64,000 nucleotides of DNA from Pantoea brenneri (GTDB lineage Bacteria; Pseudomonadota; Gammaproteobacteria; Enterobacterales; Enterobacteriaceae): NCBI GenBank assembly GCA_002095305.1, contig MIEI01000009.1, forward strand, positions 28,966 to 92,965. The letters are read 5' to 3'. Made by a program: the position numbers and the translations under genes. The notes below the pieces were generated by a model. The model saw only the letters and a program-made list of their open reading frames with translations. It was not told the origin of the DNA and did not search any database. Position 1 is the stretch's first letter. The number at the start of each line of letters is the position of its first letter. Shown here in pieces: positions 53,809 through 60,911 of this stretch.

Positions 53809-55094
53809 ACAATTCATTATATATTTTGACTAAAAGTTCTGGGCAATTTTTGATGGAGTTCACCCCTCCTTCTAACGGAGACAATAGCCTCTACATTCAT
53901 ATAATAGCACCATTCTCTTCCTCGAATGGTGAGGAATACACACTTCAATTATTACATAAAAAAAGCACAGAGTTACAGGAAGCGTTGCAAAACCAATATT
54001 CAACCCTTTTAAAAACCCACCCCGAAATAAATAAAATAATTTCCTTTATCAGCAAAATACCTAACGATGAAATATTTATAGTCCGAACCGAAAAGTTCAA
54101 TTCATCAAAGGATGAATTTCTCCACACAATATATATAGAGGCATTAAACATATCACCAAATACAGAAATCCAACAAAAATATTTTAATGAAAAAAAAGAT
54201 GAACTTGAAAGCATATTTCCGAAAGTAATCGATACTTTCAACATAATTCAACCTAACTTAAATAGTAAATTGACAATTGGTGAAAAGAGAAAAGATATTC
54301 GTAGTTGCAGGTTTTGCGGGAGAACACAATCAATGGGTGCAACTTTTAGGAAAGTTGCACATGCAATCCCCTACGGCCTTGGCAATAAATATTTAATCCT
54401 TGCGGAGGAGTGCGACTCTTGCAACGAGTATTTTGGATCAACTATAGAGCCTAATTTCATATACCATCACGATATACTGAGATCTTTTTTTGGCCTCAAA
54501 GGTAGGAATGGAAATATAGAAATTAAAGCAGGAAGCTTCTCAATGAAAAACATTAATGGTGAAGTCAGAATTCAGTCTCAAAAAATAAATACAAATCAGC
54601 AGGATGATGAATTCTTAGCTACAAGTACAGAAAAAACTCGCTCGTACGTTCCAGAATATGATTATAAACTTTTGTGTAAAATTGCACTTTCAATCATACC
54701 AAGGCAAGAATTATTTAATTACGAGAATACAATAAAATGGTTACGGTTTAATGCTACGCCTACTTCAGATATCCCAAAAATCCTAACTTGCATTACGAGG
54801 CAAACTGAAACTCGATTAACGTTATATATTAAGAGGGATAGCAAACTAGAACTGGCTCATGTTATTGCGGAGTTTTCATTTTGCGGTTTAATGTTTATTT
54901 ATCCAATTCCAATGTGTAAGTTAGATGCAAACATTGATATACAAATATCTAATAATGAATTATTTTACGATATTTTCTCTCATTATAAAAAAGCAAACCT
55001 ACATCTTAAGGAATTAGATCTTTCTTCACCGATTGAACTCAAAGTTAAGGACAAAATAAAATTTAAGAAATCATTACCTAACGAAAATTTGTAG
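53805..55094 (+). CDS. HNH-endonuclease-like protein, satellite cargo
   Basis: I do not recognise the family at full length. The 429-residue protein has a central HNH-type zinc module: Cys168-x-x-Cys171 (CRFCGRT), His186 in VAHAIPYGLG, and Cys203-x-x-Cys206-Asn207 (ECDSCNEYFG), as in HNH_5 nucleases. The N- and C-terminal parts are low-complexity-free, Lys/Asn-rich and unassigned. It is far more AT-rich than int and the backbone, indicating a separate origin. It overlaps int by ATGA, so expression is probably coupled to int. The place between int and the late genes is the recognised cargo hotspot of P4-like satellites, so an anti-phage function is the leading inference. Confidence 0.8.
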   Translation: MNNSLYILTKSSGQFLMEFTPPSNGDNSLYIHIIAPFSSSNGEEYTLQLLHKKSTELQEALQNQYSTLLKTHPEINKIISFISKIPNDEIFIVRTEKFNSSKDEFLHTIYIEALNISPNTEIQQKYFNEKKDELESIFPKVIDTFNIIQPNLNSKLTIGEKRKDIRSCRFCGRTQSMGATFRKVAHAIPYGLGNKYLILAEECDSCNEYFGSTIEPNFIYHHDILRSFFGLKGRNGNIEIKAGSFSMKNINGEVRIQSQKINTNQQDDEFLATSTEKTRSYVPEYDYKLLCKIALSIIPRQELFNYENTIKWLRFNATPTSDIPKILTCITRQTETRLTLYIKRDSKLELAHVIAEFSFCGLMFIYPIPMCKLDANIDIQISNNELFYDIFSHYKKANLHLKELDLSSPIELKVKDKIKFKKSLPNENL

Positions 55095-55361
55095 AAATAA
55101 GTAATAGAATCTACTCCGCGCGCAATGCTATCCTCGCCACGCCTGCCCGCTTTATGCGCCGCTTTTCATGCAGGTGCATGATACGGGCAGAGCCGCGCCC
55201 GGTATGGCCTGAGCGAGGCAAAGCGGTGCATTTTTTTGCATGCAGATCCATGCGCGCTATGCATGCACGTCTCTTTACAAAGCGGCTGGCCAGAAAAAAG
55301 GCTTTGGGAAGAAAGAATATGGGCGCAAAAAAGCCGCTGGTGTGGCAGCGGCTGTGCGGGA
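55095..55361. other. GC-rich gap between cargo and delta; possible cos region
   Basis: No protein gene is convincing here. GCGAGGC followed by AAAGC (55213-55224) partly resembles the P2/P4 cos sequence. Several TGCAT/GCATGC palindromes cluster at 55165-55270. Location between int-side cargo and the late genes is where cos sits in P4 prophages. The match is partial, so this is only a candidate. Confidence 0.35.
55323..55353 (-). terminator. Terminator after delta/ogr gene
   Basis: On the minus strand GCCGCTG/CAGCGGC is followed by TTTTTT. It begins 9 nt after the delta stop. Confidence 0.82.
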
Positions 55362-55616
55362 TTAATGAACCTGGCGGAATGCAGAACCATAACGGCCCAG
55401 CGTCTGGCGTTCTCTTGCTGGTTCGGATGGTGGTGGTGCCGGTACTTTTTCCGGCTGTGGCGGTGCGGTGATCACCTTTGTGATGCTCTCATTCGTCTTG
55501 AAAGTACAGGAGCAGTCGAGGTTAGTGCACTGGTGATAACGCTCTTTTACCTGCTCTGACATATAGCGGCTCGATTTGGTATGTGCCGCGCTTTTGCAGT
55601 AGGGACAGTGCATCAT
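55362..55616 (-). CDS. Ogr/Delta-family zinc-finger late activator
   Basis: The 84-residue protein matches the P2 Ogr / P4 Delta family: CPYCKSAAHTKSSRYMSEQ and ERYHQCTNLDCSCTFKTNES. The Cys pattern CxxC-x(n)-CxxxxC forms the zinc module. Delta activates satellite and helper late promoters. It overlaps the upstream sid-like gene by ATGA (tandem Met codons at 55616 and 55613). P4 order is sid, delta, psu; no psu follows here, only a terminator. Confidence 0.93.
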   Translation of the reverse strand: MMHCPYCKSAAHTKSSRYMSEQVKERYHQCTNLDCSCTFKTNESITKVITAPPQPEKVPAPPPSEPARERQTLGRYGSAFRQVH

Positions 55617-56328
55617 TTCTGGCAGCCCTCCTTAAGTTTTGCACGCTGCGCCCGGATTGATTCAGCCAGCTTCTGGCGGCGCATAGGATGGCGGTAAAGC
55701 TCCATATCAATACCGGTAAGCGGCGGGCGATATAGACCAATACTCTCCAGCAGCGGAGCCTCATTTAGTATGCTGTCTGGCAGAGCAGCAGCTGCCCGCG
55801 TCAGCGCTTCACCGACCAGATAAGCCACGTCCTTAATACTATCCCGGTCGTCTCCGGCAAACGTCGGGGAAAGCTCTTCACGACGGAGACGCAGCTTAAT
55901 GGCCCACAGCAGCGACGGACTTACGTTACGCAGGGCTGACTGCCAGTGCGCATCCGCGAACCCGGTAAAAGCCTCCTGGTGCGATTCAACATACTCTTTA
56001 CCACTGCCGCAGCATTTCAGCATCGCCTCCTGCTTATCCAGCGCCAGCTCTTTAAGCAGCCCGCCGAACTCATCGGCCAGTTCACGGCTGGCGATGCGCT
56101 GAGAATGTTCGGCGCGCAGCTCGTCGGTGAGATTGCCTCGCAGGTTGCGAAAGCTCGTGCGCCAGTTGCTCTCGGCTTCTTTCCCTGCCTCGATGGCTGC
56201 CTGCTGTTCTTTTCACAGCGGGCGATATCGGCGCAGATGCCGTTATAGGCTTTCATCCTTTCGGTATGTTCAGCGTGGGCTTTCTCGAAGCGTTCCAGTG
56301 ATGCAGGTTTCTGTTCCGGAGTGGTCAT
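55613..56328 (-). pseudogene. Sid-like capsid size determination protein, one frameshift
   Basis: In P4, Sid forms an external scaffold that makes the helper phage build small capsids. Recognisable features are the N-terminal SLERFEKAHAEHTERM and the central SNWRTSFRNLRGNLTDELR and RIASRELADEFGGL, which resemble the P4 Sid sequence as I remember it. The gene starts at ATG 56328; a missing base in an A-run near 56211 shifts the frame, after which EQQAAIEAGKEAESNWR continues. Corrected length is 238 residues (P4 Sid 244). Order sid-delta supports the call. Annotation as a psu-type protein is an alternative. Confidence 0.72.
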
Positions 56329-56364
56329 GATTGTCTCTCATCGTCTGTAAAGGATGAGGTCATT

Positions 56365-56385
56365 CTGTCGTGTACCACAGGACAG
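56365..56385. promoter_or_regulatory. 21-bp imperfect palindrome in the sid promoter region
   Basis: CTGTC and GACAG arms flank an inner TGT...ACA dyad. It lies about 40-60 bp upstream of sid, where P4 has the Delta/Ogr site (TGT-N12-ACA). Spacing here is 13 rather than 12, so the assignment is tentative. Confidence 0.4.
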
Positions 56386-56550
56386 CGCATTTCAATGCTT
56401 TCCGCCTGTCGATGAACAAACAAGGGCAAAACCGGTACGGGATAGCCCCTTAACTAACGATATTTTTTATATAACTGTTCACTGGTATTCATTAAGATAA
56501 AAAAGATAATAAATACAATAACTAAAGTAGGGAACACTTTAAAATTAAGT

Positions 56551-56580
56551 CTTCACTGAGTATTCACAGGTGTTCACACA
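56551..56580. repeat. Three 10-bp phased TTCAC iterons
   Basis: CTTCACTGAG, TATTCACAGG and TGTTCACACA follow head to tail with exact 10-bp period; a further GTTCAC is at 56477-56482. TGTTCAC is the complement of the GTGAACA core I associate with P4 alpha-binding iterons. Confidence 0.55.
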
Positions 56581-56668
56581 GTCTCAGATAACAGCTTTTT
56601 TCTGGCGAGCCTTTTTCAGATTTTAATTCTATTAATAAAACCTTTTTAATCGCTGAAAGCTCTTAAAA

Positions 56669-56708
56669 GGCAAACGCTGGCAAACGTTGGCAAACAAAGG
56701 CAAACAGG
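56669..56708. repeat. Four 10-bp phased GGCAAAC iterons
   Basis: GGCAAACGCT, GGCAAACGTT, GGCAAACAAA and GGCAAACAGG are perfectly spaced at 10 bp. They lie about 140 bp upstream of alpA. They could bind the replication protein or AlpA/Vis. Confidence 0.75.
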
Positions 56709-56849
56709 AGGTAAGAGAAGTGGTTTTTGCTCATTTTTCAGCAATCAGGGGGTTGTTTACTTCATCAGAAATATAACCAGAATAGGGGGTTACCTGAAGA
56801 CACCACCGGAACCGGACAGTATCGGCCGGACTCATAATGAGGTAACACC

Positions 56850-57107
56850 ATGCACGCAGTTTCATCCGTACCAGCCCCTGCCGTTCCCGTAATGCGCGAT
56901 GCCGTTTACCCGCGCGACCGCTTCATGCGCCTGCCGGAAGTCATCAGTACCTGTGGCCTGTCACGCTCAACCATTTACGACTTAATTAGCCGTGAGCAGT
57001 TCCCCTCGCAGATTTCTCTTGGCGGTAAAAACGTCGCCTGGCTGGCGTCAGAAATTGACGGCTGGATGCAGGCCCGCATCGCACAGCGCACCGGAGGTGC
57101 AGCATGA
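56850..57107 (+). CDS. AlpA/Vis-family regulator
   Basis: This 85-residue protein has a MerR-like helix-turn-helix of the AlpA type (RLPEVISTCGLSRSTIYDLISREQFPSQISLGGKNVAWLASEIDGWM). In P4 the homologue Vis is an excisionase and represses the late promoter. A GAGG Shine-Dalgarno lies just upstream. The stop overlaps the following ORF by 4 bp. Confidence 0.93.
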   Translation: MHAVSSVPAPAVPVMRDAVYPRDRFMRLPEVISTCGLSRSTIYDLISREQFPSQISLGGKNVAWLASEIDGWMQARIAQRTGGAA

Positions 57108-57352
57108 TCACGCTGAATTTCGACACGAAAACCTATCCGCTTACCCGCGAAGAAGCCGCCTTTGTCGCAGAAAGCCTGACGGCAGCCGTCAGCGGCAAAC
57201 CCGCCACGGCACCGGCCTTTACCAGCGGAATGCATGGTCACATCTCTGTTATGAGTAAAAAAGAGAAGCCTGCCAGGCAGCGGGCGAAGAAAGAGAATGG
57301 GGAATTCCGATCAAATCCACCGCAATCCGATCACGTCCTGACCGGTTGCTGA
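57104..57352 (+). CDS. Small satellite protein, unknown function
   Basis: The 82-residue protein starts MITLNFDTKTYPLTREEAAFVAESL and has a basic C-terminus (KKEKPARQRAKKENG). It begins inside the alpA stop codon (ATGA overlap), so it is coupled to alpA. I recognise the N-terminus as common in P4-like elements but know no function. Confidence 0.75.
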   Translation: MITLNFDTKTYPLTREEAAFVAESLTAAVSGKPATAPAFTSGMHGHISVMSKKEKPARQRAKKENGEFRSNPPQSDHVLTGC

Positions 57353-57430
57353 GGAAATCGCCCGGATGTTTAAAAAAAGGCTTTTCTCTGACGAGCGGCC
57401 GTTATACAGTTTTCGCGCTGCCGCAAAATC

Positions 57431-57668
57431 GGTAGCCGGGCGTAGGAACCCGAGCTTAATCTTGGCGACACAGCACGCGCCACGCGTGTTTTTTTGTGTC
57501 TTCGCCTCTGTGCACCCATTTTTTGGGCAATGGTTCTTAAGCCATTTTGCCGTCAAAATAATGGTGGCCCGGGCGGGGCAGCTTTCGGGCTGGCCGGTTT
57601 CCAAGGTTGCCGGTATTCCTACCCCCGTCCGGGCTACCACCCATGAGCGTAGGAACTCCAGTGGTAGC
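57431..57668 (+). ncRNA. P4 cI / P1 C4-type antisense RNA immunity region
   Basis: A central segment TTCCTACCCCCGTCCGGGC (57616-57634) can pair with two flanking segments. One is GGTAGCCGGGCGTAGGAA (57431-57448) and the other holds GCGTAGGAA (57647-57655) and GGTAGC (57663-57668). This is the seqA-seqB-seqC plan of P4 immunity, where a small RNA bearing seqB pairs with the leader and causes early termination. A strong local stem (GGTGGCCCGGGCGGGG at 57563-57578 with 57622-57642) would shape the RNA. The exact ends are not determined. Confidence 0.6.
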
Positions 57669-57893
57669 TTCTTAAAGTTAACCTTGGAGATTGCCTTAAT
57701 GGCTACGGTTATTACTGCCACTCATCTCGAATTCACCTTTATTTTCGCTGCCGTGCGCCGCACCGATCGTGCTGCCCGTCCCTGCATGCTGCGTTTTGCG
57801 GCTAAAGACGAGCGCACGGCTCGTGCAAACTTCGTTCGTGATTATGTTTTGTGCTTCGCTGGCCGCGTGCCGGTACAGGCGGTGGCTGCATGA
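57561..57893 (+). CDS. Ash / Icd-like protein (C-terminal part from 57699)
   Basis: The frame reads MVARAGQLSGWPVSKVAG (an Ash-family-like peptide) and then, from ATG 57699 with GGAG upstream, MATVITATHLEFTFIFAAVRR and FVRDYVLCFAGRVPVQ, typical of host cell division inhibitor Icd-like proteins. The first part lies exactly over the candidate immunity RNA and its protein conservation may simply reflect the RNA. The better-supported protein is 57699-57893 (64 residues). It is coupled by ATGA to the next ORF. Confidence 0.65.
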   Translation: MVARAGQLSGWPVSKVAGIPTPVRATTHERRNSSGSFLKLTLEIALMATVITATHLEFTFIFAAVRRTDRAARPCMLRFAAKDERTARANFVRDYVLCFAGRVPVQAVAA

Positions 57894-58156
57894 ATACTCT
57901 TGCCGCTCGCACCAACAGCAACAGCACCTATTCAATTCCACACGCCGATTATCTGCGCCTTCTGCATGCTCATTCCGTCGGCGTAACAGTGCTTGATATG
58001 TTCGATTCTGTTCATTGCCTCAGCGCTCAAAGCTGCGTACCAGACAGCGCCGCGCTGGCGTCGGTCGTTGCCCTTCTTACTGACCAGCTCGGTAAAGTCG
58101 TTGAAACCTGTGATTCCCTGATTCTTGCCACGGAGGCTCGCCATGATGACCGCTAA
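57890..58156 (+). CDS. Small satellite protein, unknown function
   Basis: The 88-residue ORF (MNTLAARTNSNSTYSIPHAD) starts within the previous stop (ATGA) and overlaps the next gene by 14 bp. It has a helical C-terminal half (ALASVVALLTDQLGKVVETCDSL). No function is recognised; the tight packing supports translation. Confidence 0.7.
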   Translation: MNTLAARTNSNSTYSIPHADYLRLLHAHSVGVTVLDMFDSVHCLSAQSCVPDSAALASVVALLTDQLGKVVETCDSLILATEARHDDR

Positions 58157-58484
58157 TAATTCCTGCTTACCTGTTGAAGTCCGCACTGCCGTTTACCGTC
58201 GCGCACTGGCGCAGGGTTATCTGAACGCCTGCAAAACGCTGGGCATCACCGTTTCGGCAACACTCGACGAACTACAGATGACTATCGCGCTTGAGCTGGA
58301 AGGATTCTACGTGCGTCGCCACGGCGTAGAGGCCGGAATGGAGATGGCCTGCACCATGCTGGGAGATATGGTTGAGCCTGACCTGCTGACCGCGCCGCCG
58401 CGCCTGACTTGCCTTGGCGCGACCATGATGGATGAGCTGTTCTGCAGCCAGCTTGCCGCGACTCGCCGCGCCACGTTGCACTGA
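58143..58484 (+). CDS. Small satellite protein upstream of alpha, unknown function
   Basis: The 113-residue protein (MMTANNSCLPVEVRTAVYRRALAQ) is followed 14 bp later by the alpha primase gene with a GGGAG Shine-Dalgarno between. The segment GVEAGMEMACTMLGDMVEPDLL is helical. The second Met (58146) may be the start. Position suggests a role in replication control, which is inference. Confidence 0.72.
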   Translation: MMTANNSCLPVEVRTAVYRRALAQGYLNACKTLGITVSATLDELQMTIALELEGFYVRRHGVEAGMEMACTMLGDMVEPDLLTAPPRLTCLGATMMDELFCSQLAATRRATLH

Positions 58485-58498
58485 GGGAGATTCAGCAG

Positions 58499-60811
58499 AT
58501 GAAACACATTGTCTCTGACACGGTAAAAGCGGCCGCCGGATTCTGGCCGCAGCTGCTGCCCGCGCTGGGTATCAGCATTCACGCCAGCGGCAGACACTGC
58601 GCATGCCCGGTTTGCGGCGGTAAAGATCGCTTCCGTTTTGACAATCAGGACGGTCGCGGGACGTGGCACTGTAATCAATGCGGAGCCGGTGACGGCCTGA
58701 ATCTGGTCGAAAAGGCGCTCGACGTCAGCGCTAAAGAGGCGGCAATCAAAATCGCTGATATGCTCGGCGGGTTGCCACCGGTATCAAAAGCACCGGTGAA
58801 CACAGTTGATAAAGCCGTCGAACAATCTGAGGCTGCCGCGCGGGCGCAGAAGCTGCTCGCCGCCGCCGTCAGCCGCACGTATAACGCCTACCTTTTATCG
58901 AAAGGGCTGCACAGCACTCAGGCGTTAACGCTAGCTGCCGGTCTGCGCTGTGGCGGTATCAGTTTTGCGGCTGGCGATCTAGTTGTGCCGCTAACCGACG
59001 AAACCGGCAACGCCGTTAACATTCAGCTAATCAGCACCGCTGGAGACAAGCGCACCCTGCCCGGCGGACAGGTGAAAGGCGCTTATCACCTTGCAGGCGA
59101 ACCTGACAGCAAAACGCTGTGGCTCACCGAAGGATATGCAACCGGTCTGACGGTGCAGCGCCTGACCGGGCAACCTGTTTATGTGGCGCTCAGCGCCAAT
59201 AATCTGCCAGCGCTTGCCGCGCAACTGCGCAGAACCAACCCTGATGCGCTGATGCTGATTGCCGCCGATCGCGACGACAACGGCACCGGTCAGTTAAAAG
59301 CAGATGAAGCCGCGAAAGCCTGCAAAGGTAAAGCCGCTTTGCCGCCGGAAACCGGCGACTGGAACGACTTTTGGCTGAAAAAGGGCGACATCCCAACCCA
59401 AGCGCTACTGACTGCCCTCACTCAACCTCATAAGCCAAGTCCGTTTGAGTCCGTAAGCGAGGCCGACCTTAAAGCCATGAGCGCCAGCGAAAAAGCGGAA
59501 TTGCTGGTCGATCACTACGGGCAGGCGCTGGCCGTGCCGCCTGTCGGGGAGGAAATCTGCCGTTATGAGAACGGCGCGTGGCAGGTGATGCCGGTACAGA
59601 CGCTGCGTCGTGAAATCGCTGCCCTGTTTCAGAAGGTACGCGCACCGTTTTCAGCGGCCGGGATTGGCAGCGTACTCGATACGCTTAAGCTGATGGTGCC
59701 GCAAATGGGCGAACCGGCGCGCCGCCTGATTGGTTTCCGTAACGGCGTTTTTGATACGACGAACGGCACATTCAGCCCGCATCGCCGTGAAAACTGGTTA
59801 CGCACGGTAAACAGCGTTGACTACTCCGCGCCGCGTCCCGGTGAAAATCTTGCAGACCACGCGCCTAGCTTCTACCGCTGGTTAACGCAGGCGGCCGGAC
59901 ATAATGACGAGAAGCAGGAGCGAATCCTCGCGGCGTTATTTATGGTCCTGGCAAACCGCTACGACTGGCAGATGTTCCTTGAAGTGACCGGTCCAGGTGG
60001 AAGCGGAAAAAGCGTGCTAGCCTCGATCGCCACGCTGCTCGCTGGCCGCGATAACACCACGTCTGCCACCATCGACACGCTGGAATCATCACGCGAACGC
60101 GCCAGCGTGGTCGGATTCTCACTGATTATTCTGCCCGATCAGGAGAAATGGAGCGGCGACGGTGCAGGTATTAAGGCAATTACTGGCGGTGATGCGGTAG
60201 CCATCGATCCCAAATATCGCGATCCTTACTCAACGCATATACCGGCGGTGATTCTGGCGGTAAACAACAATCCGATGCGTTTCAGCGATCGCAGCGGCGG
60301 CGTGTCGCGTCGCCGGGTAATCCTGACCTTCCCGGAAGTGATACCGGCGAAAGAGCGTGATCCGCAGCTAATGGATAAAATCAGCATCGAGCTGTCCGTG
60401 ATTGTTCGTAACCTGATGCAGCGCTTCGCGTCACCGGACGAAGCGCGAGAGCTGTTGCAGGCGCAGCAATCATCCGGCGAAGCACTGGAAATAAAGCGAC
60501 AGGCCGACCCGCTGGTCGATTTCTGTGGCTACCTGATGCCGCTGAGCGCGCCGAATGGGCTGTTTATCGGTAATGCCAATATTCGCCCGATTAACCCAAA
60601 GCGCTATCTCTATCATGCGTATTTGTCCTTTATGGAATCGCGTGGCCATCAGCACCCGCTCAGCCTGACGGCTTTCGGGCAAGCTGTGCCGCAGACGTTA
60701 AAAGAGTATGAACGCGTGTTGCTTAAGCGTCGCACGAATAACGGCATACAGACCAACCTCACACTACATGAAGACAGCGAGACAGATTGGCTGCCCGCAT
60801 GCAGGGCCTAA
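58499..60811 (+). CDS. P4-type alpha primase-helicase
   Basis: This 770-residue replication protein (P4 alpha is 777) has an N-terminal P4-type zinc finger (Cys36-x-x-Cys39 and Cys58-x-x-Cys61: CPVCGGKDRFRF, WHCNQCGAGDG), a Toprim-like primase core (TEGYATGLTVQRL about 210, ADRDDNGTG about 257) and a superfamily 3 helicase with Walker A GPGGSGKSVLAS (about 497) and NNNPMRF. The C-terminal part should bind origin iterons. It initiates and unwinds satellite replication, independent of host DnaA, DnaB and DnaG. Confidence 0.95.
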   Translation: MKHIVSDTVKAAAGFWPQLLPALGISIHASGRHCACPVCGGKDRFRFDNQDGRGTWHCNQCGAGDGLNLVEKALDVSAKEAAIKIADMLGGLPPVSKAPVNTVDKAVEQSEAAARAQKLLAAAVSRTYNAYLLSKGLHSTQALTLAAGLRCGGISFAAGDLVVPLTDETGNAVNIQLISTAGDKRTLPGGQVKGAYHLAGEPDSKTLWLTEGYATGLTVQRLTGQPVYVALSANNLPALAAQLRRTNPDALMLIAADRDDNGTGQLKADEAAKACKGKAALPPETGDWNDFWLKKGDIPTQALLTALTQPHKPSPFESVSEADLKAMSASEKAELLVDHYGQALAVPPVGEEICRYENGAWQVMPVQTLRREIAALFQKVRAPFSAAGIGSVLDTLKLMVPQMGEPARRLIGFRNGVFDTTNGTFSPHRRENWLRTVNSVDYSAPRPGENLADHAPSFYRWLTQAAGHNDEKQERILAALFMVLANRYDWQMFLEVTGPGGSGKSVLASIATLLAGRDNTTSATIDTLESSRERASVVGFSLIILPDQEKWSGDGAGIKAITGGDAVAIDPKYRDPYSTHIPAVILAVNNNPMRFSDRSGGVSRRRVILTFPEVIPAKERDPQLMDKISIELSVIVRNLMQRFASPDEARELLQAQQSSGEALEIKRQADPLVDFCGYLMPLSAPNGLFIGNANIRPINPKRYLYHAYLSFMESRGHQHPLSLTAFGQAVPQTLKEYERVLLKRRTNNGIQTNLTLHEDSETDWLPACRA

Positions 60812-60822
60812 TAAATCATCTT

Positions 60823-60850
60823 AAATAAACCGGCTTAGGCCGGTTTATTT
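60823..60850. terminator. Bidirectional terminator after alpha
   Basis: AAATAAACCGGC and GCCGGTTTATTT form a perfect 12-bp stem with a 4-nt loop, between alpha and the convergent nuclease-like gene. Confidence 0.92.
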
Positions 60851-60911
60851 ATATTTGATATAATTATCCATGTCAGCCAAGAGCTTCTATGCTTCGAAAA
60901 ACAGACATTTT

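Larger units (their letters stand above)
56329..56849. other. Sid-alpA regulatory and origin-like region
   Basis: These 521 bp have no ORF. They contain a palindrome near the sid start, a very AT-rich stretch (about 56455-56545), two sets of 10-bp phased repeats and the alpA upstream region. The position between late and early operons and the iterons suggest the replication origin and divergent control region of the satellite. Confidence 0.6.

Noticed and set aside
55154..55559. Overlapping plus-strand ORFs across the delta gene and the GC-rich gap
   Set aside because: They are antisense to delta, lack family similarity, and the gap is better explained as noncoding.
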